Below, one piece after another: positions 37,752-52,081 of a stretch of 64,000 nucleotides of DNA. Numbering within the stretch: position 1 is the first letter of the stretch; every line of letters starts with the position of its first letter. Under the pieces are notes generated by a model, which was not told the DNA's origin, made no database searches, and saw nothing but the letters and a program-made list of their open reading frames with translations. This stretch comes from Agrocybe praecox (Eukaryota; Basidiomycota; Agaricomycetes; Agaricales; Agrocybaceae), in NCBI GenBank assembly GCA_964017145.1, contig OZ024846.1, forward strand, positions 868,001-932,000, read 5' to 3'. A program made the position numbers and the translations under genes.

Positions 37752-38957
37752 CTAATGGGAGATTTTTATGTCAGTCTAACAATTCAGAACCACAACATTA
37801 GCACCGGTTAAACACATACCCAGGGGTACCATAGAGATAAATCTTTCGAGAGAGTACCAGTGAATTTGGGTAATCTTCTCTCCTTGAAAGATAGGATTCC
37901 TTCGGCACCATCCCTTGAGCTCGCGGTTAACTTCATCCCCATGGAGTCCAGCAGATGATTCTCCTCTATTGAATCTCCGGAGTGTTGGATGAGACCTTTA
38001 GTGTATGCAACTGAGATCTGCGAGGTATTAGCAGCAAGCTCCTCGGCGTATGCTTTGGCCGCTGGGTATACAGCTTCTCTCGTTGGGAGAATCTGATGAT
38101 ATAGGTCTCTGATATGATGGGAGTCAGGAGAGAAAGATGCCCCACTCAAGAGCAAGGAATTTGCACGAGACGTCCCAAGTAGACGAGGAAGAAGGTATGT
38201 AGACGTGGCTATGTGTCGAGTGTAGATTAGTATAACGAGTTATCGAGCGAATGGTACTCCAAAGCACCTTCTGGTACGATCCCCCGGCGAACGAATGGGA
38301 ACGAGAGCTTCGCACCTGACCAAACGAAGCGGAAATCAAACGGGAGTTGCAGTGCGGTCATACCAACTCCAGCCTATATGATGTGTGTTGACAAAAAGGA
38401 ATGATCAGACTATATTGTGGCTTACTGCGTGTCCATTGACGGCCGCTATGGTGATTTTGCGACACCTGTAAATCGTCATAGAGAGAACTCCTCCAGAATC
38501 ACGATGGGCTACAAGCCGGTGAGACATGGACATTAGATAGAATACCACACATACAGTGTTCTCCTTCGATTTTCTCTATGTCCGTGAAAAGAGTCTCCCA
38601 ACCACCAGATATATCGGCCTAGTCCATGACGTTCATGAGTTCACGAGAAGGAAAAAACACAATATAAAAGTGTACCCCAGAGCAGTACGCAGGGGCCGTT
38701 GGCTCAGCAGTCAATATAACAACTCTAACACGGTCATCCTTGTCGGACAGGTCAAATACATGTACGAGTTGTACATGTAGACTGCCTGCAAATGTGTTCC
38801 TCCTGCAAAATAGGGGCGAAAAATCAAAGATTGGAGATGTGTCAACTTTTCGCCTGACTTACAGTTTTGCACGGTTGATGGTCACCGTTAAAACAGAGTT
38901 GTCAAGGGCAGCAATTATTTCTTTGTAGCCTTGCTTTGAATAGTCTGGAAAAGCCAT
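37752..38957 (-). CDS. Enoyl-CoA hydratase/isomerase (crotonase fold)
   Basis: Fully joined in frame across seven introns. MAFPDYSKQGYKEIIAALDN, then VLTVTINRAKLRNTFAGSL, VRVVILTAEPTAPAYCSG|ADISGGW (the CoA-binding oxyanion loop, CSGADIS), HRDSGGVLSMTIYRCRK, ITIAAVNGHAAGVGMTALQL (the second oxyanion strand), PFDFRFVWSGAKLSFPFVRR, GIVPEATSTYLLPRLLG. The C-terminal helical domain ends WYPWTDIKISH after a final intron. The fold acts on enoyl-CoA esters in fatty-acid beta-oxidation; hydratase versus delta3-delta2 isomerase cannot be told by eye. No C-terminal SKL signal is present, so peroxisomal targeting is uncertain. About 270 bp separate its start from that of the divergent TPR gene. Confidence 0.88.
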
Positions 38958-39226
38958 TTGTAAGAAGACGAATGAAAGGCAGGGGGTGTACTTGCCAGTG
39001 AGAGATGCATCGAAGGTACTTATTCTAACACCGGTGATTGCGGTGATTGAGTTACCGGTTGCCGTTTCCCCATGGGGTTACGATGCGGATACAAATGGTG
39101 TGTAAGTCATGTGATGTGACGCCACGGCCAGACACCGCGACGAGGCACAACGCGCGACCTTTGATTAGGCCAACGATCAGGCCGCGTTTCTAATTTCTGA
39201 TTCACGCCTTTCTTTCGCCTTACAAC

Positions 39227-40947
39227 ATGTCCATTGGAACCCGTCTGATTACCAGAAATAAAGATCTCTTCAGGCAGTGCACCTTTTCGCGGAATTTAAG
39301 GACGTCCACTGTTCGTCCTCAGCCTGTTTGTACAAGCACACGCTCGCATCGCTGTTTCTCGACTTCGTTACTGTTTCGTCAAGAATCATCTCCTGGATCC
39401 GGACCTAAAGTGAACGTACAGGGGTCTACATACAATGCGCCTAATGTATCTCGGGGACTCTCACCTTTCATTACCGCTCTTTTCACGTTTGGTGTACTAA
39501 TTACTGGTTATGGATTGTAAGTTTTGATTATCATCTTTTAGAATATATACATTACTCACATGTGTTTTAAACATAGGTATGAGATATACGGCGTAATGAC
39601 TATGTGGCCATCGGAAATTCGTAAAGACTTACGAAGCGGTCTTCTCGCAAAACGTAAGGGTGACGTCGACGTTGCAGTGTACTTTCTTGCGAGGTTAGTG
39701 TATCACATTTTCAGTGTCTCCCGCTTATGATTGAAATCTTTTCAGAGCTTGGGAAACGACCAAAGAGCTCCCCATTGATAAATTTGGTGACGAACCGGTA
39801 TTGAAAACAACGGGCATTGCCATTGCATATGCCGGGATTTTAGAACAAGAAAACAAACTCGGAGCTGCATACAACGTATACGAAGATGCTTTCTGGGAGC
39901 TCAGGACCACTGGTGCCGGTATCAAGGCACACGCGTCGACTATCGACAATCGTCCAGACCTCGGCATTGAGTCTCTGAATACCCTCAGCAACGCCGAGAA
40001 AATGCGTGCCATTGCGTTATCTTACAAACTCGGCGAACTTGCACATGAGCTGAACAAGCCCGGAGCAGAAGAGAAATGGCTTACTTGGTCCGTCGAGTCG
40101 ATTATACGATCTATTTTACACGCCCTAGCCCCCTCGGCCGTAACAGTCGTGCGGAGCAGGGGTTCAGTGGAGCTCGGAGAAATGTCTCAACTGCCGAGAA
40201 CCAGAGTGCTCGTAGAACAGTTGGGACTGCCTACTTGGACAGTACGACATGATATAGCAGCGCCCTTCGAAGCTCTTGCAACTTTGTACGCAAAGCAGGG
40301 AAACATAACGTGAGCGCCCCTCCCCTCAGATTGTCAACGACAAATCAATATGTGCTATCAGTTATGCTCTTCCGCTTTACTTGCAAGCCATATCTATCCT
40401 CATACCTCCTACGCCTAATGTTTCACCTGTGGACGACAAATGCAGAGGTATATCCATTTCTGGGTACATCTGCCTTATGTTCCTACTGACATATGGTCAT
40501 CGTCGATATAGGCGCTCAACTAATGGGTAACATGGCAGAGCTTATGGTGCGCAACTTGCATCGCTCCAATGTCACGGCAGAATCTATTTCCCAAGCGGAA
40601 GCATGGGCGAAGAAAGGTCTTGACGTCGTCACTGCGGCACGAAAAGTGTCCCCAATTAAGTACGACGTCTGCGAGGAAGCATATGCCCTCTTGCTTTATA
40701 ATGTTGCTATGATTCGCGAAGTGAGACCAGGTCGTCCTACAGCTACGCAACTAAAGTACTGACATCATTCTCAACTTAGCTATCTGGAGATTCACAGGCG
40801 GCACGCTCGTTACTGGAGGAAAGCCTACAACAATCGGAGAAAATCGACATGAAGGAGGGTATTCAACACGCCCGAGAAGCTATTGAAAATTTGGATTCGG
40901 GTGTTTCAAAAAATAAGCCACATGCTACAGTCCCTTCAGAAGTCTGA
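39227..40947 (+). CDS. Mitochondrial TPR-repeat inner-membrane protein (Mgr3-like)
   Basis: Five exons. The N terminus is Arg/Ser/Thr-rich and poor in acids (MSIGTRLITRNKDLFRQ…), a likely mitochondrial presequence. A single membrane helix follows (LSPFITALFTFGVLITGYGL), then a soluble TPR region: KGDVDVAVYFLARAW, IAIAYAGILEQENKLGAAYN, VYEDAFWEL, AIALSYKLGELAHEL, a segment with VRHDIAAPFEALATLYAKQG, and further helices to ENLDSGVSKNKPHATV. The layout (presequence, one helix, TPRs in the intermembrane space) matches yeast Mgr3, adaptor of the i-AAA protease Yme1; assignment to that family is inference. Stop at 40945-40947. Confidence 0.72.
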
Positions 40948-41071
40948 GACTTCCATTAGATTGCTTCCTCTAATCAAAAGAGACCTAATAAACTCTCACT
41001 GCAGTAGAAATTAATCATTCTTCATAGTTGTACAAAACCACACATGCTATGCTCTCGTCCACATTATATAA

Positions 41072-41157
41072 ATGTATGGTATCCTGAAATATAGAAGCTA
41101 TCACACCATGGTGATCGGGCCTTGAAACTTTTGTAGGGTATGTATATGATGCGCGAG
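41072..41157 (+). repeat. Left copy of ~85-bp imperfect direct repeat flanking the OYE pair
   Basis: About 85% identical by eye to 45941-46027, in the same orientation. It contains a short palindrome (ATCACACCATGGTGAT). It lies about 125 bp after the TPR gene stop. Confidence 0.75.
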
Positions 41158-41668
41158 CAATTCAGTGGTATGAGCCTATGAGGGGTCCGGCGGAGCAGAG
41201 TCCTTCGAACAAACAAGGCCAGTTTAGATACCAGAATCCTACTCAGTTGCACTGTTTCTGACGCGCTTTTATTACCGCGCCCTCCTCTTATGACGCGTCA
41301 CTTTCCCGGCGAATAAGATATTGGTTTGTTCTGTTTTTTTTTTTTTGACTATCATTGACCCGTTTCTGTCTCTCTGTGAAAATTTGCTTACCACCCGCAC
41401 TGAACGAAACCTCAATCAAGAGACTAGGAAACTGTTTGACGACTGTGTCCGCCTTTACACTACTACATGAAACGATGTACATGATCTGAACATCGCCGAA
41501 TTGCAGGCCCTGAACAAAGCGAACCCACGCACACCGCAAACAATAAAAAGGATAAGCAGCTTAGTCACAAGCTACGATGACGAAGCGAGCCTTCCTCCGC
41601 CCTGCGGCGGACCTTTACATTTGTAAGTAGCACAAATTATACGAAGCACCGTATTGCCATTTATGAAG

Positions 41669-41676
41669 TATAAAAG
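41669..41676 (+). promoter_or_regulatory. TATA box of OYE copy 1
   Basis: TATAAAAG, 83 bp before the ATG, inside the conserved upstream block GAAGTATAAAA. A CCAAT word follows at about 41680. Confidence 0.6.
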
Positions 41677-41751
41677 CCGCCAATGGACGACAAAACTCAG
41701 CAGAACCACATATCCTCTCATCTGGAACTCTCTTAACCAGTTCTAACAACA

Positions 41752-43264
<1,513 letters not shown>

Positions 43265-43464
43265 NNNNNNNNNNNNNNNNNNNNNNNNNNNNNNNNNNNN
43301 NNNNNNNNNNNNNNNNNNNNNNNNNNNNNNNNNNNNNNNNNNNNNNNNNNNNNNNNNNNNNNNNNNNNNNNNNNNNNNNNNNNNNNNNNNNNNNNNNNNN
43401 NNNNNNNNNNNNNNNNNNNNNNNNNNNNNNNNNNNNNNNNNNNNNNNNNNNNNNNNNNNNNNNN
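43265..43464. other. Assembly gap, 200 N
   Basis: Exactly 200 undetermined bases, directly at the end of OYE copy 1. The true length and content are unknown. Confidence 1.
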
Positions 43465-43839
43465 AGCTGGGCGCGACATGGCATTTTGGTAGAAATATTG
43501 TCCCAAGTCAGTCCTGGGCTGCGGCTTCGAAACCAACATATCTTTACAACAGGTCCTGACGTTTTCTGTATACGAGCCTTTGATCGCTAGTGCTAGTGCA
43601 GTGACTCAAAGTCTTGTTTTGTACTCTTCTAACCTTTACTGTATTGTAGAATTCATATAATTAAAGTCATTGACGAGGATCAGTGACCCATATGCCCGTG
43701 AAACATAATTCAAAGGCTTTTGAAGCACAAGCATGTATTATTGAGAACATCTAAATGGTACCAATGCGTCAAGTGCTATTCTACATAGAATGGATATATA
43801 TAAAATGATGATGCAGTAGGTCTATCTACGCATGCAACT
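43465..43839. other. Spacer between gap and OYE copy 2
   Basis: About 375 bp with no gene recognised, holding the 3' flank of copy 2 and unassigned sequence next to the gap. It does not obviously continue the inverted repeat. Confidence 0.4.
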
Positions 43840-45364
<1,525 letters not shown>

Positions 45365-45439
45365 TGTTGTTAGAATTGGTTAAGAGAGCTTCAGATGAAA
45401 GGATATGTGGTTCTGCTGAGTCTTGTCGTCCATTGGCGG

Positions 45440-45447
45440 TTTTTATA
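45440..45447 (-). promoter_or_regulatory. TATA box of OYE copy 2
   Basis: TATAAAAA on the minus strand at the equivalent position to copy 1, with the same flanks, so both copies probably kept their core promoter. Confidence 0.6.
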
Positions 45448-45496
45448 CTTCACAAATGCCAATACGGTTTTCGCATAATTCGTGCCACTTACAATG

Positions 45497-45940
45497 TCAT
45501 TATGCTGCAGTAGTATGTAATATGCAGCGATTGATCTTGGATTCATCAGCGATTTGGCTATCAAGAATATCAAAAGTAAAAGTTGCGTAAAAGAGATTAG
45601 GTAGGCACGACCCTGGTTTTGGAGGAAATTAACATTCTATAGCGAAATGAGTAGATTTCAAGCGACTGGCAGTTACCAGTACGTTAGGTGTTCAAGATTA
45701 CTCAGTAGTCAGTACTCATGTGTCATGCCTGATGCCTCATTGTTTGACTTTTGTTGTGAATTGTTTGGCTTTCTAACATCAAGCGCAACTCAATCCGCAC
45801 ATAGCGGAGTTTGACAGGTAACGGCTGGTTACGAGTACGAAATGAGGTAGTACGAATGAAGCGACTGCAGTGGATGGCTTGGTACATAGATAAAACCACA
45901 AGTACGTGCTACATTATGTTTTTAAAGGCTGACTCGTTAG
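45497..45940. other. Intergenic, no gene seen
   Basis: Lies upstream of OYE copy 2, outside the inverted duplication. AT-rich with short open frames only; nothing recognised. Confidence 0.45.
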
Positions 45941-46027
45941 ATGTACAGTATCCTGAAATATAGACGTTATCACACCATAGTGATCAGGCCTTCAAACTTT
46001 TGTAGAGTATGTATATGATATGCAAGG
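45941..46027 (+). repeat. Right copy of ~85-bp imperfect direct repeat flanking the OYE pair
   Basis: Partner of 41072-41157. It lies just beyond the 3' end of the metallophosphatase gene. The core palindrome is partly preserved (ATCACACCATAGTGAT). Confidence 0.75.
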
Positions 46028-46058
46028 TAATGAATAACTTAAATGACAATGCTGATCG

Positions 46059-47746
46059 TTATGATTCGTGGTGAAAGCTACCAGTGATCTCTCGCTCGTC
46101 TGTTGTCAGGATTTCTTGTCTATCAACATACAACGCGCTCAGGACTTCTTTTTCGTGCCATCGGTTAGAATGTTGGTCGCCGATCGGTGTAAGAGTATAG
46201 TGGATGGATAAAGCCGAGAGAACGCCTCCATATGCATGCGAAATTCCTGTGCATGAACTTGATGAGTTTTGTGCAATCAACGATATCCACTGTATTCTCT
46301 AACCTGTGTCAATGATGATGATTTTTCCGTTACATCTTGACTTGATATTCTAAAAGCAATGGATACGACGTCATTTTCTTTCGGGAAGTAAAAAGAGAAA
46401 TACAGCACGCACACGGAAATCTGGAGTATGGCCCATAATCATCCTTCTAGTGCCAGTCTTTGCAAGGACGTCGTCAACGTGAGCACAGACATCAGCGTCA
46501 CTTCCCATTGCCCAGCCGCGATACCATAGTGGTCCGTTGGCATTATATAGTCGTGCTTCTTCTGGGGTTGTACCTGTAAAGTATCAGTACTCGTGATCAT
46601 GCAGACAGGAGAGAGCTCACTCGGAGGAAGGCCAGGGTATGGGTGAGGAGGGTGAGGGGGTGGCTGCTTTCGATCCTGTAATTTCTCAAGGAGACTATCC
46701 GATAATTCGTTTATTCGCGTGGGGAATGGCGATAATTCTGGATACGAAGGTGATAGTCCTCCATGTACAAAAGATATAGCTGCATGAGACATGGGATCGT
46801 CATCGTCATGTTCGTGTTTCCATTGTAAGCCCTCGTCTTCCTTTTGAATTCCGAAGCTGAAGGCCGAGGGTGGGTAAGGTGTGTTGGGAGGACCTATTGA
46901 AGGATGAAGGGGTAGACGAGAGGCCGTTGTATAGTTCCTCTTCCATGAACGCCCTATGCGACCTGTAGTAATCATCCTTTGTCGGGCGGCGATGCTTCCG
47001 AAAGTCTTCAGCTCTGAAGGATATACATATCTGAATATAATATGAACGTCAGGTCCTGCAATGCTTCACTCTGGGTATCATATTATATTACCTCCAGTCA
47101 CCTATGGCATAATAGAATAGGAATCAATAAAAATGTCCAAGTGCCGTAGAGAGACGTCCATACCGATTGCGTTCATCCACTCATGATTCCCCAGATGTGT
47201 TAATACCGTGCCTCCAGCAGCAGATGCTTGTGCTCGCAGTTTGTCCATCCAGATGAAGAGCATGATGGTATCGTCTCCGCTACGTGCAGAGGCAGCAGGA
47301 TCAGCATGGTATGCATACAACGAAAGATTTAAGACACACCGGTCAATGATATCTCCTGTTTGTACGAAGAAATCGACCTCCCCAGACCAGTCCCCGAAGT
47401 CGTCTATAACATTCGCAAACCTGAGAACACGTCTAGCATTCGGTAGGTCTCCGTGCAGATCGCCAACAGCCACTATATGTCGTGTAAACGGCACCCTTCC
47501 ACCTAACTCCAGTTGAGCAGCAGCTTCATCTGCAGCCTCCCGCTCTGCATCTACTTTGATTGTCCATGGAAATAGTTTATGTCTTGCAAATGTGGATATC
47601 TCTGTGATAATTTGGCGCTGGGTCGGCCAGGTGGATATTGTGTTGATGAATAAGTGTAATTTGAAGTTGTATATTAGATATAAGGCTATCATCGGTATAA
47701 AGGCGAAGAGGATAGCCATCCTCCTGGTAGGGTTGAGTATCAACAT
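46059..47746 (-). CDS. Membrane-anchored metallophosphatase (PPP/Shelphs-like)
   Basis: The start chosen is ATG 47746 (MLILNPTRRMAILFAF); an ATG at 47719 is also possible. A hydrophobic N-terminal anchor (AILFAFIPMIALYLIYNF) is followed by the calcineurin-like metal motifs in order: VGDLHGDLPNARRVL (GDxHG), QTGDIIDR (GDxxDR), THLGNHEWMNAIG (GNHE), FVHGGLSPSYPEL (HGG) and MIMGHTPDF (GHT), the set that binds a di-metal centre. A Pro-rich insertion (KQPPPHPPHPYPG) lies between. The C terminus has ISHAYGGVLSALSIHY. The arrangement resembles Shewanella-like protein phosphatases found in fungi. It probably faces the lumen of the secretory or vacuolar system; this is inference. The stop is at 46059. 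Confidence 0.85.
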
Positions 47747-48233
47747 GACGAAAGAAAGAAAGAAGGAGTGAAGGTAAACAGTTAATGACAGTGGTACTAC
47801 AAGATGAGCGTCAAGACGCTCTTTACAACCAAGGCTGTGTCGGGCCGGGCTCATTTTACAACTGTCGGTCATTTGGACGCAACTTGGAAGTTGTTCGTAG
47901 GATGATTGCTAATATTTTCCATACGACATACAGCAGGAAGGTTTGGGTTTCATTATATAGTACATCTGTCAGCATTTACATTGTAAGGAAAACATTTTGA
48001 GGTTGCTCTCCCCAGGCGGCGAACAACAGCGCGTATTTATCTCCTGAACGTAGCACACTTTGGAACCGCACCGAATCCAAGCATACATTCAGGAGATTGG
48101 AAAGAACTTATATGGCGTGGCCCTGTCCCAGCCAAATAAAAAGCTGCCTCCCCATTTCACCCAGCGTTCGACACGTTGAGAGATAATTATAATCTCTGCT
48201 AACTTTTGCTCTGTCTATTTTTATGATATTATT
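47747..48233. other. Intergenic between metallophosphatase and helical-motif gene
   Basis: About 490 bp, containing the metallophosphatase promoter and the 3' flank of the next minus-strand gene. Nothing else recognised. Confidence 0.4.
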
Positions 48234-49100
48234 CTAGGTGAAATGACACCGAGGTTTATAAAAAGCGAGGCATACCAGTGCACTTGTACTGTGGGATACT
48301 TGAGTAAATTTACCGTCATATATACAGATGTTTTGAGCGTTTTGGAACATGGCTAAAATGCGGGTAAATAAATGTTATATAAACAGGTTGGATGGTTGAG
48401 ATAGCTTACACAGTGAAGTCGCAGACGATGAGACCTGAGAAGAGTTCTGGCCTTGGGAGGATCGTTTCCTCTCCTCCACGATAATTTTCTGTACATTATC
48501 AGTTACTAAAGAAAAAAAACATAACATTAGGAACCGAATGACGCACCTGATACTCTGACGAGAAATCATTTAGCCATCGACCAACTTCCTCCTCGAAAGT
48601 AAGGAAGGGAGACGAGGTGACTAGCACGGCATCGACAATGTCATCTAGAAGGCTGAAGCGTATTTTACTCAAAGGAGCATAGGACCTATAAACCGTAACT
48701 CACGTTTTGTAATCCACGAGGATCGTTTTAAACTCAATCATTCTAAGTGCCGGAAGTTGAAAGACATCCGTAACAACTAAACGGGATTGCATCGACAGTC
48801 TACCCATTACATCTTTTGATATTTTCTCGGAGATCTAAGAAAAGATTTAATGGGTCATCTTGCAGCAAACGTGAATTTCCGCAAAGAGAGAGTTCGGCTT
48901 TGACCAAAAGTATGGACACTTACCTCTAACTTCTGAACTTTTTCCGTCACGGAATTGATATATTGCACAAGATGTATAACTTCTTGAAGACCAGAAGCTG
49001 TCCTGCTCAAATCATCGGTGCCTGCCTGGTCAGCGGGCGATGAGCCTGGCTTGATGCGTTTCTTATGCCTTGACGGTCGTCGAGTCATTGGCGCCGCCAT
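48234..49100 (-). CDS. 203-aa helical protein with C-terminal NLR-leader-like motif
   Basis: Five exons (49100-48924, 48834-48704, 48652-48547, 48488-48410, 48352-48234) add up to exactly 204 codons including the stop, all with GT-AG introns. Residues 1-30 are basic and polar (MAAPMTRRPSRHKKRIKPGS). Residues about 35-150 look largely helical (LQEVIHLVQYINSVTEKVQ, LLDDIVDAVLV, FLTFEEEVGRWLNDFSSEYQ), then a Ser/Gln-rich linker. Residues 167-184 read FQNAQNICIYDGKFTQVS, which aligns without gaps to the N-terminal leader motif of the two NACHT proteins downstream (Asn, Gly, Phe/Tyr and Gln shared). In HET-S-like fungal effectors a helical domain precedes a short amyloid-forming motif; this resembles that order. 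It could instead be the N-terminal remnant of an NLR that lost its NACHT domain. Function is inferred, not known. Confidence 0.6.
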
Positions 49101-49470
49101 CTAGGAGCGGGATACCGTCACTAGTCACCCAAAACCAAGGACCCGTCTATTTATCCTATTAGCCAGGAGCCATGGCTACCATGGGTAACTTCCACAATCC
49201 GTGTGTACAAAGCAGCATAGGTTATGCACAGCCATATTATGTTTGTGCAGAAAAGAGCCCGCGAAACTGTGTATATTTCGCTTGGTTTACTCCGCCCCAT
49301 CTTCAGAGGCGAAGTAATTAATTTGAAAGCATGAAATGATCAAGTTGTGGTTAGTCAAGCTTAGACTGTCATCCGTATTCAGGGCCAAGAAAAAAAATAG
49401 AGATAAAATAAGTTACGACTGTTGGCCCATTTAGGTATGTTGGCGTGAGATGGAGAGTCATAGCGGGGTT
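49101..49470. other. Intergenic upstream of helical-motif gene
   Basis: About 370 bp with the promoter of the 203-aa gene, ending at the target duplication of the adjacent transposon. No open frame of interest. Confidence 0.4.
49465..49470 (+). repeat. Target-site duplication, left (GGGGTT)
   Basis: GGGGTT directly abuts the TACGG end of the element and is repeated at 51838-51843. Confidence 0.75.
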
Positions 49471-49889
49471 TACGGTGGCCTGGAACCGCCAGGATGTATT
49501 TCAGTTTTTAGTTTCTGATTTTTGATTTTTGATCGTTCCATCGCTAAGCTTGATGTCGGCTAACCGTCCTAAGTCCGTCCCTTAGGTGTTACTCCCCTTC
49601 TCGGACAACATGGAGGCAACATTCCCTTTCGCTTTGCTGTGGACCCTGAGCATCTTCTGAGCACACTGGGGTCGTCAGTTCGCCCTTCTGAGGTGGTGAC
49701 GGGTGCTTGCGGCGTGTGCGTGAGGCTTGGGCTTGAGCGCGACGCACACGTGGCGTGGGACATCATCGGCGACGTCGGCGATACTTCGTAATTTTCGTGC
49801 ACAAGAGACAAAGGCGTGCTTTCAGTCATTTCTCGATGCTTCTTTCGGTGTAAGGTGATATAACATAGCTAGTATTTTCTATACAACTC
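49471..49889 (+). repeat. Left long terminal inverted repeat
   Basis: Reverse-complement match to 51419-51837, with scattered substitutions. The outermost part contains a small hairpin CCTGG-AACCG-CCAGG. Minus-strand open frame 49829-49569 lies wholly in it and is the mirror of 51421-51737, so neither is a separate gene. Confidence 0.85.
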
Positions 49890-49901
49890 TTTAGGTTATA
49901 A

Positions 49902-49933
<32 letters not shown>

Positions 49934-49934
49934 A
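49902..49934 (+). repeat. (TAG)n trinucleotide microsatellite
   Basis: About eleven tandem TAG/GTA units just inside the left inverted repeat. Confidence 0.9.
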
Positions 49935-50426
49935 ATGATTATAAGGTATTCTAGTAGATTGTCTAGTCCTCTCCAGATGCCCCATTATCCAGTTCACCGT
50001 CAGCAACCCTCTCGTTGGAATCGTTTTCGGTGAGAGTATGATTTGGAATCATATCTTGATTACCGTGACCATCATTTTCCTCCACATCAACGAAGTGGTC
50101 ATCGGATACAGCGCTGTTAGTGTTGAAATGATCCATTCTGTAAGTATCATTGTAACTTAACTGGTGATTTGTTTATGAATTATCTCTAATAATATTTGGT
50201 CTCCTCATACAGTAGACAACAATCCCGAGTTACCTTCCCTGATACAAAAGTACTTGAATGAAGGTGTCAGGCAGAAAACATATCAGAAACCCTCGAGCGT
50301 AAGAACAGTATTAACTTGAAAATATTGTATGATTAAAATACAACTCAGCGCAGCTTGTATACTAATTGATCCGTATCCGTTTACAGTCTTCGTTTTGTCC
50401 AGAGAATTTCCCAGAAGGGAGGGGTT

Positions 50427-51412
50427 GTGTCTTCTAAACGAAATGGTCTAACAGTCGATCAACAAACCGCTGCAATTGAGACTGTTCTTTGGGATGACCC
50501 CAAGAAGGTATGGGGTTACCGAAAGGTGCAAGAAAAGCTGGAACAAGTTCAGGGCATCCGAGATAAGACTTACGATATTATTTCTGCTCAAATTCTGATC
50601 TCGCTACTCTATTACATCTCTTAGGGATAATATTGCAGCATTCCAACGAGAGCAGGACCCACAAGCAGCCACGGAACGACATCCAACAAGTAAAAAGGAC
50701 CGCCCTCATGGAATTTGGTGTACAGGTCCGAACGAAGATTGGTGCTGCGACGGTCATAAAAAAATGTTAAGATCAATGGGATTGCTGTATGGGGCATTAT
50801 TGATAAGTATGGTCGGATAGAACTAAGTCTTTGGGCAATGCCCAATGCGAGACTTATTGATGTCCCTCCAGCTCTATCTTAAACTGAGCTAGGGAATGTT
50901 TTTCATGAGCACAATTCGGGTCTCGTTACTTCGGGATATCAAGAAAACGATCCTGTACACTCGTAAGTCAACCATTACTCTTCTATGATATTCAGCTCTG
51001 GATTGATTCTGTTTCTTCTGCAGCGCTGTTAAAATTTGGCTTTAGGGACGCATTGTTCAACTCCGGCTTGACGACATTGTCATTGAGAGTGCTATTCACA
51101 GGGTCAGAAAAAATAAAATAAAATAAAATGGAATTTTACTTCCCAGTGGAGCTCGACGAATTGACATGTACGAGAGACCGACTGATTTTGGCGGCAAGGA
51201 CTGTCTTATTGAAGTACCTGACGAGATCGTTGATTAGTTCCTTGCGAAGTACGATCAACCAAGTCTTCTCCAATTTGGAAATGACGACGTTGTGGCATTG
51301 TGCGAGGATACCTATGAAGCCATAGGTGATCCTCAGCTTTCAGCGAAGGTTGGTTGGGCTGTATTTAATTTGATGATCGAGTATATTATTGAATCTGGGG
51401 CTGAATATGTTT
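50427..51412 (+). pseudogene. Decayed integrase-like transposase of the TIR element
   Basis: Recognisable blocks occur in order but in different frames with stops. They are LTVDQQTAAIETVLWDDPKK and VWGYRKVQEKLEQVQGIR (helix-turn-helix-like start); an AAFQREQDPQAATERHP segment; GPNEDWCCDGHKK (likely first catalytic Asp); GIAVWGIIDKYGRIELSLWA and MPNARLIDVPPALS (second catalytic region); and a C-terminal part with GGKDCLIEVPDEIVD and LCEDTYEAIGDPQLSAKVGW. A frameshift lies near 50765. Stops follow PPALS and DEIVD. The element therefore cannot make its own transposase. Confidence 0.75.
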
Positions 51413-51418
51413 AAAAAA

Positions 51419-51837
51419 AGTTGTATATAAAATTCTGGCTATGTTTAATCACCTTACACCGAAAGAAACATCGAGAAATGACTGAAAGCACACCGTTGTG
51501 TCTCTTGTGCACGAAAATTACGAAGTCGCGCCGACGTCGCCGACGATGTCCCACGCCACGTGTGTGTCGCGCTCAAGCTCGAGCCTCACGCACACGCCGC
51601 AAACACCCGTCACCACTCCAGAAGAGCGAACTGACGACTCCAGTGAGCTCAGAAGATGCCGGTTTACAGCAAAGCGAAAGGGAATGTTGCCTCGACGTTG
51701 GCCGAGAAGGGGAGTAACACCTGAGGGACGGACTTAGGATGGTTAGCCGACATCAAGCTTGGCGATGAAACGAATCAAACGATCAAAAATCAAAAACTAA
51801 AAACTGAAATACATCCTGGCGGTTCCAGGCCACCGTA
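51419..51837 (-). repeat. Right long terminal inverted repeat
   Basis: Mirror of the left repeat. The shared inner border is at a GTTGTATA/TATACAAC word. Confidence 0.85.
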
Positions 51838-51843
51838 GGGGTT
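51838..51843 (+). repeat. Target-site duplication, right (GGGGTT)
   Basis: Partner of 49465-49470, directly following CCGTA. Confidence 0.75.
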
Positions 51844-52081
51844 AGAACCGTAAGATGTGCTCCTAGCCTGTAGCGGTTCAACGACACAGAATGAAATCAA
51901 GAAGAAAGAACATGCGCACAAAGCGATAGAATTAGTGTTATTTTATACAATACAGCCCACTGCGTTAATTGACGCCCCAGATATTAGTTATATATGGAGA
52001 TCGCTCTGTCTCAAAACCAAGTAAATATGAATAAAAACATTGAAGAAAGGGTGGCATTGTATGAAGAACTTACAAAATAAC

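Larger units (their letters stand above)
49471..51837. mobile_element. TIR DNA transposon, 2.37 kb, 6-bp target duplication, IS3EU-like (decayed)
   Basis: Ends TACGGTGGCCTGG…CCAGGCCACCGTA form long terminal inverted repeats of about 419 bp each. GGGGTT immediately precedes the left end and immediately follows the right end, a 6-bp target duplication. Between the repeats is a plus-strand remnant of an integrase-type transposase. The combination of 6-bp duplications and an rve-like catalytic domain suggests the IS3EU group, from memory; this needs a database check. The element lies between the 203-aa motif gene and the NLR cluster. Confidence 0.85.

Noticed and set aside
49569..49829. Possible small gene mirrored at 51498-51737
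   Set aside because: Both frames lie inside the long inverted repeats of the TIR element and mirror each other.
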